Shown: positions 6,715-12,363 of the stretch, piece by piece
Layout of the letters: each line of letters opens with the position of its first letter
Position numbering within the stretch: position 1 is the first letter of the stretch
NCBI GenBank assembly: GCA_041676645.1
Contig: JBAYRO010000073.1
Coordinates: 1-16,147, forward strand
Source of the DNA: JAMLIN01 sp041676645
GTDB taxonomy: Bacteria; Pseudomonadota; Gammaproteobacteria; Burkholderiales; Burkholderiaceae_E
DNA length: 16,147 nt
Direction: 5' to 3'
The notes under the pieces: generated by a model
What the model was told of the DNA's origin: nothing
The model's input: the letters and a program-made list of their open reading frames with translations, nothing else
Database searches by the model: none
Made by a program: the position numbers and the translations under genes

Positions 6715-6753
6715 AGATATCTAAAAGATATCTATGAGGGTTGCCGATGTCAA
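6715..6753 (-). promoter_or_regulatory. Promoter and twin-palindrome operator of the PemK/MazF-like pair
   Basis: On the minus strand -35 TTGACA (6753-6748) and -10 TATCTT (6730-6725) are 17 bp apart. The -10 lies inside two identical self-complementary octamers AGATATCT (6715-6722 and 6726-6733) separated by AAA, an 11-bp period that puts both on one face of the helix. The antitoxin or its complex with toxin is the likely repressor. Confidence 0.7.
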
Positions 6754-6836
6754 GCTCGAGCGGGCCCGCCAGCGGCGACACCAGTCCGCCCGAATACCAG
6801 GCCACCATGCTGGCGCGCTACGCGAAGGATCTCTGA
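6747..6836 (+). other. 29-codon mini-ORF ending with the PPOX C-terminus (gene ghost)
   Basis: ATG 6747 opens a short frame that ends in QATMLARYAKDL and TGA, the same C-terminus as the PPOX protein, because it includes the right 47-bp repeat in the same frame. Just upstream the residues GDTSPPEY correspond to GNATPAED of the PPOX protein. No ribosome binding site is evident and the start overlaps the -35 of the opposite promoter, so expression is doubtful. It is best read as the relic of a second, diverged PPOX gene tail. Confidence 0.5.
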
Positions 6837-6842
6837 GGGCGG
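6796..6842 (+). repeat. 47-bp direct repeat, right copy
   Basis: Identical to 5912-5958. Besides its PPOX-derived sense on the plus strand, its minus strand supplies the last codons and the TAG stop (6820-6818) of higA. Together the copies bracket an 837-bp segment that holds the PemK/MazF-like pair and its promoter. Confidence 0.97.
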
Positions 6843-7129
6843 ATGACATCGGCCCGAACCGGCAATCGCGCGATCTCCTGCCCCGCGATCTCCTGGGCCA
6901 TGCGAACATCAAAGGCGGCCTGGAGATTCAGCCAGAACTGTGGCTCCATGCCGAACCAGTGCCCGAGGCGCAGGGCCGTGTCGCCGGTCACGGCGCGCTT
7001 GCCGGCGATGATCTGGCTGATCCGGTTCGGCGGCACATCGATCTGCCGGGCGAACTCGGTCGGCGTGATGCCCGCCTCATCGAGTTCCTCCTTGAGGATT
7101 TCGCCCGGATGAACGGCTCTCATGAACAT
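6818..7129 (-). CDS. higA: HigA-type antitoxin (XRE family)
   Basis: A 103-residue antitoxin starting MFMRAVHPGEILKEEL, the HigA signature, followed by the helix-turn-helix PTEFARQIDVPPNRISQIIAGKRAVT (about 23-48) and the conserved RLGHWFGMEPQFWLNLQ. HigA binds HigB and represses the higBA operon. ATG 7129 has a strong GGAGGT 6 nt upstream; the frame is open further upstream but without family content. The stop of higB is 17 nt before this start, so the two are an operon with toxin first, as is usual for higBA. The last residues (RPQRSFA) and the stop come from the 47-bp repeat, so the C-terminus was partly shaped by the junction; the DNA-binding core is untouched. Confidence 0.92.
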   Translation of the reverse strand: MFMRAVHPGEILKEELDEAGITPTEFARQIDVPPNRISQIIAGKRAVTGDTALRLGHWFGMEPQFWLNLQAAFDVRMAQEIAGQEIARLPVRADVIRPQRSFA

Positions 7130-7146
7130 GACCTGACCTCCGTTCG

Positions 7147-7431
7147 TCAGTGATAGTCCACGATCTCGACTTGGTCCGGCCCAGGCTGACCAGCGGGCCA
7201 TTCGAAACAGACGCGCCATTGCTGGTTGATGCGAATCGAGTACTGTCCCGTTCGTTTCCCCTTGAGCGCTTCGAGTCGATTGCCCGGCAGGGCTCGCAGG
7301 GTCTCGAGGGAAATCGCGGCATTCAGGATCGACAATCGCCGGGCCGCCTGGGCCTCGAAACCCTGAAACGCCTCGACGAACTCCCCGTTCGCGAAGCGCT
7401 CTGTCCTTCGGTCCCGGTAGCCAAGGATCAT
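7147..7431 (-). CDS. higB: HigB-type toxin (RelE/ParE superfamily)
   Basis: A 94-residue protein matching the HigB family along its length: MILGYRDRRTERF start, LSILNAAISLETLRALPGNRLEALKG in the middle, and GQYSIRINQQWRVCFEW with VEIVDYH at the end. HigB enzymes are ribosome-dependent mRNA endonucleases neutralised by HigA. Nothing is broken: the basic and aromatic residues of the C-terminal strand region, including the final DYH, are present. ATG 7431 has no clear Shine-Dalgarno and the inferred transcript start is only a few bases upstream, so the toxin should be poorly translated compared with higA, which has a strong site. That would keep antitoxin in excess. Confidence 0.92.
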   Translation of the reverse strand: MILGYRDRRTERFANGEFVEAFQGFEAQAARRLSILNAAISLETLRALPGNRLEALKGKRTGQYSIRINQQWRVCFEWPAGQPGPDQVEIVDYH

Positions 7432-7442
7432 TTCAGGCGATT

Positions 7443-7479
7443 ATCATGATGGAATTGACGATGTACGTCAACCGTACAT
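7443..7479 (-). promoter_or_regulatory. higBA promoter and operator
   Basis: A perfect 7-bp inverted repeat ATGTACG-TCAAC-CGTACAT (7461-7479) precedes higB. On the minus strand -35 TTGACG (7471-7466) lies inside it and -10 CATGAT (7448-7443) is 17 bp further. HigA is the expected repressor. The start site predicted from this promoter is about 5 bases before ATG 7431. Confidence 0.68.
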
Positions 7480-7522
7480 ATCACTCGCAGCCCGCACAAT
7501 GGAACGGAAGATTGCGAGCCCG

Positions 7523-7547
7523 CATCGCCGGCGGTACCACCCCTCTC
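7523..7547 (+). repeat. Imperfect direct repeat at the 3' side of the TacAT-type module
   Basis: CATCGCCGGCGGTACC (7523-7538), then CCTCTC (7542-7547), matches 8446-8468 with one substitution in the 16-mer and a 2-nt length difference before CCTCTC. The two copies sit just outside the two ends of the GNAT/DUF1778 module. Confidence 0.45.
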
Positions 7548-8070
7548 ATTCGCCCCGCGCAGCATCGAGAGCGTCCATGATGGTCGTGAAGGGCAGGATC
7601 AGGCTGAGCGGGCTGCTGTCGAGCAAGGGCATGGCACCGAAACGCTCGTACCAGCGCGCCGCCTTTTCATCCTTGGCATCGATGGCCAGCGCCACCCCGC
7701 CGACCTGCGTCGCCACGGCAAGCGCCCTCGCGCCTGCGGCCAACAGAAGATCGCCGCCAAGGCCTCGACCCTGCAAGGGAAGCGACACCGCCAGGCGGGC
7801 GAGCCGATACACGGCGACCTCGTAGCGACCCAGCCCCCTGGTCAAGACCGCGGGGACTTTTGCGAAGGCAATCGAAGCCGGGCTGATGGAGTAGTAGCCA
7901 AGGATGGTCTGGGGTGCAGCTGGAGCTACCGCCACGAAGGTTTTGGAGCCTCCGCCCTCATGGTTCTGGCGGGCGTTTCGGCGCAAATACTCGTTCAGTT
8001 CCGGCGTGCCGCAATCGAACGCCTTGCGGTCATGGCTGCGTTCGATGGGCTCTTCACGCCAATCAGACAC
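7546..8070 (-). CDS. GNAT acetyltransferase toxin (TacT/AtaT-type)
   Basis: A 174-residue GNAT-fold acetyltransferase. Members of this toxin class transfer acetyl from acetyl-CoA to the amino acid on charged tRNAs and stop translation. Seen here: ILGYYSISPASI, the acetyl-CoA loop PLQGRGLG (98-105) and ARWYERFG with the catalytic Tyr at 141, as in Salmonella TacT. The N-terminal FDCGTPELNEYLRRNARQ is also typical. I chose GTG 8070, which overlaps the antitoxin stop by 8 nt; the frame is open further upstream, but there it is antitoxin sequence in another frame. It appears intact. The tRNA preferred cannot be read from sequence. Confidence 0.92.
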   Translation of the reverse strand: MSDWREEPIERSHDRKAFDCGTPELNEYLRRNARQNHEGGGSKTFVAVAPAAPQTILGYYSISPASIAFAKVPAVLTRGLGRYEVAVYRLARLAVSLPLQGRGLGGDLLLAAGARALAVATQVGGVALAIDAKDEKAARWYERFGAMPLLDSSPLSLILPFTTIMDALDAARGE

Positions 8071-8353
8071 TCTTGTCGCCTCGGGCGAGACGGCGGCGCG
8101 CGGCGGCAAGCAGTGCCGGCGTCGGAGCCGGCGGATTCTCCAGGAGGTCAAGCACGCGCACGGAATCCCGCTCCGAAAGCGAGATGCGTTCGGCGTTCTC
8201 GATGACATCACGCGCGGCCGGCAGGACGGTGCGCATGATGAAGCTGGTCACATCCAGCCGCTCATGAGCTGCGGCGGCGGTGAGAAGCCGCTTCTCGTCG
8301 CGCGTGGTGCGCAATTCGATCCGGTCGTCACGATTGGGGAGTGTCTGGGCCAT
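8063..8353 (-). CDS. DUF1778 ribbon-helix-helix antitoxin (TacA-type)
   Basis: A 96-residue DUF1778 protein: RDDRIELRTTRDEKRLLTAA forms the N-terminal strand and helix, followed by LDVTSFIMRTVLPAARDVI and the C-terminal toxin-binding region with LSERDSVRVLDLLENPPAP. It should bind DNA as a dimer, neutralise the GNAT toxin and repress the operon. ATG 8353 has an excellent AGGAGG 5 nt upstream; an open frame to 8572 has no ribosome site or family content. It overlaps the toxin gene by 8 nt. The order antitoxin then toxin is standard for this class. Confidence 0.92.
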   Translation of the reverse strand: MAQTLPNRDDRIELRTTRDEKRLLTAAAAHERLDVTSFIMRTVLPAARDVIENAERISLSERDSVRVLDLLENPPAPTPALLAAARRRLARGDKSV

Positions 8354-8372
8354 GATGGCCTCCTTTCGATTT

Positions 8373-8407
8373 GTACGGATAATGCCCGTACGCCCAAGAG
8401 AGATCAA
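8373..8407 (-). promoter_or_regulatory. TacAT-type promoter and operator
   Basis: Minus strand: -35 TTGATC (8407-8402) and -10 CATTAT (8384-8379), 17 bp apart. The -10 is the spacer of a perfect inverted repeat GTACGG-ATAATGC-CCGTAC (8373-8391), an expected site for the ribbon-helix-helix antitoxin. The half-site resembles that of the higBA operator (GTACG/CGTAC). Confidence 0.65.
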
Positions 8408-8445
8408 CCCAGGGAGATCAGGAGGATCCTGCTCGTGCGAGTTCT

Positions 8446-8468
8446 CATCGCCGACGGTACCGCCTCTC
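8446..8468 (+). repeat. Imperfect direct repeat at the 5' side of the TacAT-type module
   Basis: CATCGCCGACGGTACC (8446-8461) and CCTCTC (8463-8468) match 7523-7547. It lies about 40 bp upstream of the module's promoter. Confidence 0.45.
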
Positions 8469-8641
8469 GTCCCCGCTTCATCCGAGGAAAGCACTCCGCG
8501 TCGTCGCTGTGAACTGCACGAACGTCGTAGCGCAGGGAGCATATTTGCTAAAACCACAAAACTGAATTGCAATCATCCTGGTTTTATTGCTCTTCGGCTT
8601 CGCTTACAGTCGAGCCCAGATCCATCCTGCTTGTCTGCCCA

Positions 8642-9394
8642 ATGGCACTCTCCGACCAGTCCCCCTCCCCGGCGCCCACCCGCCGCTTCGATGCGGTCGT
8701 GTTCGACGCCTACGGCACCCTGTTCGACGTGAACTCGGTGGCGAGCCTCGCCGAGCAGCTCTACCGCGGCCAGGGCGAGGCGTTGGCCGGGTTGTGGCGG
8801 CGCAAGCAGCTCGAGTACTCCTGGCTGCGGGCGCTCTCGGGCCGCTACCGACCCTTTCTCGACATCACCCGCGATGCGCTGCGGCACTCGGCGCGCGCCC
8901 TCGGCCTGGCGATGGACGAGGCGGCCGAGGCCAGGCTGATGGGCCAGTACGCCTGCCTGTCGGTCTTTCCCGAGAACCTCGCCGCGCTGCGCGAGATGAA
9001 GGCCGCCGGGCTCGCGCTCGGGGTGCTGACCAACGGCGATCCGGAGATGATCGCGGTGTCGCTGCGCTCGGCCGGCATGACGACGCTCTTCGATGCGGTA
9101 CTCTCGGCCGACCAGGCGAAGAGCTTCAAGACCGACGACGCGGTGTATGCCCTCGGCCCGGCCGCCTTCGGCTGCGAAGCGCGGCGCATCCTCTTCGTGT
9201 CGTCCAACTGCTGGGACGCCATCGGCGCCCGCTGGCATGGCTACACCAGCTTCTGGATCAACCGCCAGGGCGCCCCGCTCGACGAGCTGGGCACCGAACC
9301 CGACTTCACCGGCGCACTGCTGACCGACGTGCTCGCCCTGGCACTCGGCCAGGGCGCCGGTCCGATCAACCGAAACCAGGAGAAACCATCATGA
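8642..9394 (+). CDS. Haloacid dehalogenase type II (L-2-haloacid dehalogenase)
   Basis: Soluble HAD enzyme of 250 residues expected to hydrolyse L-2-haloacids, for example haloacetate to glycolate. The catalytic set of Pseudomonas L-DEX occurs at a constant offset of 12: nucleophile Asp22 and Thr26 (FDAYGT), Arg53, Thr130-Asn131 (Ser-Asn in L-DEX), Lys163, Tyr169, Ser187, Asn189, Trp191 and Asp192 (SSNCWD). KQLEYSWLRALSGRY (55-69) is also typical. The only change is Ser to Thr at 130. ATG 8642 fits the family N-terminus but lacks a clear ribosome site; frames upstream have no family content. The stop overlaps the malate synthase start as ATGA, so the two are co-translated. A phosphatase role cannot be excluded, though HAD phosphatases usually have a second Asp (DxD), absent here. 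Confidence 0.93.
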   Translation: MALSDQSPSPAPTRRFDAVVFDAYGTLFDVNSVASLAEQLYRGQGEALAGLWRRKQLEYSWLRALSGRYRPFLDITRDALRHSARALGLAMDEAAEARLMGQYACLSVFPENLAALREMKAAGLALGVLTNGDPEMIAVSLRSAGMTTLFDAVLSADQAKSFKTDDAVYALGPAAFGCEARRILFVSSNCWDAIGARWHGYTSFWINRQGAPLDELGTEPDFTGALLTDVLALALGQGAGPINRNQEKPS

Positions 9395-11547
9395 CTGAAC
9401 GCATCGACAAGTTCGGCCTCGCCGTCGACCGCGCACTGCACGACATGCTCGAGAAGGAGGCCCTGCCGGGCTCGGGCGTGGCCTCCGACGCCTTCTGGAA
9501 GGGCCTGTCCGAACTGATCCACGATCTCGCGCCCAGGAACCGCGCGCTGCTCGCCAAGCGCGAGGATCTCCAGAAGAGAATCGACAAGTGGCACCTGGAT
9601 CGCAAGGGCCAGGCGATCGACGCGGCCGCCTACCAGGCCTTCCTGCGCGAGATCGGCTACCTGTTGCCCGAAGGGCCGGACTTCGCCGTCGAGACCGCCA
9701 ACGTCGACCCGGAGATCGCATCGATCCCCGGCCCGCAGCTGGTGGTGCCGGTGATGAACGCCCGCTATGCGCTCAATGCCGCCAACGCCCGCTGGGGCAG
9801 CCTCTACGACGCCCTGTACGGCACCGACGCGATGGGCGATGCGCCCACCGCCGGCGGCTACGATCCGGCCCGCGGCGCCCGCGTCATCGCCTGGTCGCGC
9901 AAGTTCCTCGACCAGGCCGCGCCTCTTGCCAGGGGCAGCCATGCGGATGTCACCGGCTACTCGATGACCGCTGGCAAGCTCGTCGCGAAGACGAAGGATG
10001 GCGAGACCGGCCTCGCGGATCCGGCCGGCTTCGTCGGCTATCGCGGTGAGGCCGCCGCGCCCAGTGCGATCCTGCTGCGCAACCGGCAGCTCCATGCCGA
10101 GATCGTCATCGACCGCAAGCACGACATCGGCGCGACCGATGCGGCAGGCGTTGCCGACGTCCTGCTCGAGGCGGCCATTACCACCATCATGGACTGCGAG
10201 GATTCGATCGCCGCGGTCGACGGCGAGGACAAGGCGCTGGTCTATCGCAACTGGCTCGGCCTGATGAAGGGCGACCTCGCCGAGGACGTCGCCAAGGGCG
10301 GCAGCAGCTTCACACGCCGCCTCAACCCGGATCGCGACTACACCGGCGCCGACGGCAAGCCGCTGCAGCTGAAGGGTCGCTCGCTCATGCTGGTGCGCAA
10401 CGTCGGCCACCTGATGAGCACCCCGGCGATCCTCGATCGCGACGGCAATGAAGTGCCCGAGGGCCTGCTCGATGCGATGTGCACCACGCTGGTGGCCTGC
10501 CATGACCTCGCCAGGAAGAGCGGCATGCGCAACTCGACCACCGGCTCGGTCTATGTGGTCAAGCCCAAGATGCACGGTCCCGAGGAAGTCGCCTTCGCCG
10601 ACGAGACCTTCACCCGGGTCGAGAAGGCGCTGGGCCTGGCGGCCAACACCGTCAAGATCGGCATCATGGACGAGGAGCGCCGCACCACGGTGAACCTGAA
10701 GGAATGCGTGCGCGCCGCCCGCAGCCGGGTGATGTTCATCAACACCGGCTTCCTCGATCGCACCGGCGACGAAATCCACACTTCGATGAACGCCGGCCCG
10801 ATGATCCGCAAGGCGCAGATGAAGTCGCAGCCCTGGATCAGCGCCTACGAGAACTGGAACGTCGACATCGGCCTTGCCTGCGGCCTGTCGGGTCGCGCCC
10901 AGATCGGCAAGGGCATGTGGGCCATGCCCGACCTGATGGCCGACATGCTCGAACAGAAGATCGGCCATCCGAAGGCGGGCGCCAACTGCGCCTGGGTGCC
11001 GAGCCCGACGGCGGCGACCCTGCACGCCACCCACTACCACCAGGTCGACGTCTTCGCGGTGCAGAAGGAGATCGCCCGCGGCGGGCGACGCGCGAAGCTC
11101 GAGGACATCCTCACCATTCCGGTCGAGACCAATCCCTCCTGGAGCGCCGACGAGATCCGCGCCGAGCTCGAGAACAACGCCCAGGGCATCCTCGGCTATG
11201 TGGTGCGCTGGATCGACCAGGGCGTGGGCTGCTCCAAGGTGCCCGACATCAACGACGTCGGCCTGATGGAAGACCGCGCCACCTGCCGCATCTCCTCGCA
11301 GCACATCGCCAACTGGCTGCACCACGGCATCGTCGAGCGCGACCAGGTCATGGAAGTCATGAAGCGGATGGCCGCCGTGGTCGACAAGCAGAACGCCGGC
11401 GACCCCGCCTACATGCCGATGGCGCCGGGCTTCGAGACGGTCGCCTTCAAGGCGGCCTGCGACCTGGTCTTCGAAGGCGTGACTCAGCCCTCGGGCTATA
11501 CCGAGCCGATCCTGCATCGGCGCCGGCTCGAGCTGAAGGCGGGCTGA
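9391..11547 (+). CDS. glcB: Malate synthase G
   Basis: Condenses glyoxylate with acetyl-CoA to malate; cytoplasmic, monomeric, Mg-dependent. The length of 718 residues matches type G (E. coli GlcB 723), not the shorter type A. Conserved stretches: VPVMNARYALNAANARWGSLYDALYGTD near 120-147, MDCEDSIAAVD (Glu270, Asp271), GIMDEERRT (424-432) and NTGFLDRTGDEIHT (451-464) carrying the Mg-binding acids, QIGKGMWAMPD, and the C-terminal CRISSQHIANWLHHGI with MEDRAT before it. ATG 9391 has AGGAGA 7 nt upstream and overlaps the dehalogenase stop by 4 nt. The same frame is open for 268 codons upstream, but that is the shadow of the dehalogenase gene. The gene is normally linked to glycolate or glyoxylate use. 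Confidence 0.98.
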   Translation: MTERIDKFGLAVDRALHDMLEKEALPGSGVASDAFWKGLSELIHDLAPRNRALLAKREDLQKRIDKWHLDRKGQAIDAAAYQAFLREIGYLLPEGPDFAVETANVDPEIASIPGPQLVVPVMNARYALNAANARWGSLYDALYGTDAMGDAPTAGGYDPARGARVIAWSRKFLDQAAPLARGSHADVTGYSMTAGKLVAKTKDGETGLADPAGFVGYRGEAAAPSAILLRNRQLHAEIVIDRKHDIGATDAAGVADVLLEAAITTIMDCEDSIAAVDGEDKALVYRNWLGLMKGDLAEDVAKGGSSFTRRLNPDRDYTGADGKPLQLKGRSLMLVRNVGHLMSTPAILDRDGNEVPEGLLDAMCTTLVACHDLARKSGMRNSTTGSVYVVKPKMHGPEEVAFADETFTRVEKALGLAANTVKIGIMDEERRTTVNLKECVRAARSRVMFINTGFLDRTGDEIHTSMNAGPMIRKAQMKSQPWISAYENWNVDIGLACGLSGRAQIGKGMWAMPDLMADMLEQKIGHPKAGANCAWVPSPTAATLHATHYHQVDVFAVQKEIARGGRRAKLEDILTIPVETNPSWSADEIRAELENNAQGILGYVVRWIDQGVGCSKVPDINDVGLMEDRATCRISSQHIANWLHHGIVERDQVMEVMKRMAAVVDKQNAGDPAYMPMAPGFETVAFKAACDLVFEGVTQPSGYTEPILHRRRLELKAG

Positions 11548-11572
11548 AAACGCACCGGAGCAGCGAAATGAC

Positions 11573-11636
11573 GCGCGGACGCCCATCCGTTCCGCGCGCC
11601 CGGGCCGCACCACACCGTTCATTGGCGCGGTGCGGC
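11573..11636 (+). terminator. Two hairpins after malate synthase
   Basis: GCGCGGA/TCCGCGC (11573-11579 with 11591-11597, 11-nt loop) and GCCGCACC/GGTGCGGC (11604-11611 with 11629-11636, 17-nt loop) are perfect 7- and 8-bp stems in the gap after the glcB stop. No U-run follows, so they may protect the 3' end or assist Rho-dependent termination rather than act alone. Confidence 0.35.
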
Positions 11637-11679
11637 ACATGGTCACGGCCGTGTGCGATCGACAGGCTAGTATCGACGC

Positions 11680-12294
11680 ATGACGATACGGCATCGGCTC
11701 AAGCGATGGCTGCCGACCGAGGAAAAGCTTCGGGCCAACCGCGGCCTCCGGTGGATGGGGCCATTGTTGCGCCGGCCCTGGTTGTGGCACCTGAGCCGCC
11801 GCCGGGTCGCGGCCGGCGCCGCGATCGGCGTCTTCTTCGGACTCCTGATCCCGGTGATGCAGATCGCCGCCGCGGGCGGCGTAGCGATCCTGCTTCGCGC
11901 CAACCTGCCGGTTGCCGCGGTAGCGACGCTCGTCTCGAATCCGCTCACCTACGTGCCGATCGGGATCGCCGCCTACCAGACCGGCTCGTGGATCCTCGGC
12001 GAGCCGGTCGACCCCGAAGCCTCGAAGGCGCAGGTCGAAGCACTGGCCCAGGAGATCTCTCGCGAGATCGAGACGGCCGCCCGGACGACACCGCCAGAAA
12101 ACAGCCGGAACCCCGAGGACGCCGGGCCCCCCTTGGTCGAACCGACGCCACGCTGGTGGCAACGGCTGGGCCATATCGGCAAGCCGCTGATACTCGGCCT
12201 GGCGGTCTTCGCAGTGACCGGTGCCGCGCTCGCCTGGATCCTCGTGAACCTGGTGTGGATCGTGGCGGTGCGCTTGCGGCGCAGGCGAAGGTGA
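11680..12294 (+). CDS. DUF2062 domain membrane protein
   Basis: A 204-residue inner-membrane protein of the DUF2062 family, function unknown. After a basic N-terminus (MTIRHRLKRWLP) comes the family core RRVAAGAAIGVFFGLLIP followed by hydrophobic stretches and the conserved SNPLTYVPI, typical of DUF2062 (about 41-105). A loop rich in Pro, Glu and Thr (about 110-160) leads to a final hydrophobic segment (about 167-195) and an Arg-rich end. ATG 11680 is chosen because it starts the basic leader; no clear ribosome binding site is seen. It lies 132 bp after glcB and 65 bp before the sirtuin gene, same strand, so co-transcription with the sirtuin is possible but not shown. Confidence 0.9.
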   Translation: MTIRHRLKRWLPTEEKLRANRGLRWMGPLLRRPWLWHLSRRRVAAGAAIGVFFGLLIPVMQIAAAGGVAILLRANLPVAAVATLVSNPLTYVPIGIAAYQTGSWILGEPVDPEASKAQVEALAQEISREIETAARTTPPENSRNPEDAGPPLVEPTPRWWQRLGHIGKPLILGLAVFAVTGAALAWILVNLVWIVAVRLRRRRR

Positions 12295-12333
12295 AATCGG
12301 CCCGACGGCGCAAATGCCGCTAGAGTCGGCGTG

Positions 12334-12363
12334 ATGAAACACCTTGCAGACAATCCGCAATGA
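12334..12363 (+). other. Possible 9-codon leader ORF before the sirtuin gene
   Basis: ATG 12334 gives MKHLADNPQ and a TGA that overlaps the sirtuin ATG (ATGA). The sirtuin start itself lacks a convincing ribosome site, so translational coupling from this short frame would explain its initiation. It could be chance; evidence is position only. Confidence 0.3.

Noticed and set aside
5912..6842. The 47-bp repeat as an integron attC/attI or an insertion-sequence end
   Set aside because: No attC-like inverted core sites, no integrase or transposase, and the repeat is coding sequence of the PPOX gene; a 47-bp target duplication is too long for usual transposons.
8520..8641. AT-rich stretch before the dehalogenase gene as a specific promoter
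   Set aside because: Clearly less GC-rich than its surroundings and probably holds the promoter, but no -35/-10 pair with acceptable spacing could be fixed.
8587..9390. Open frame extending malate synthase by 268 residues at the N-terminus, as if a fusion
   Set aside because: The extension is the out-of-frame reading of the dehalogenase gene; glcB has its own ribosome binding site and family-typical length from ATG 9391.
9391..9394. Frameshift between the dehalogenase and malate synthase
   Set aside because: The ATGA overlap with a good ribosome site is normal coupling; both proteins are full length.
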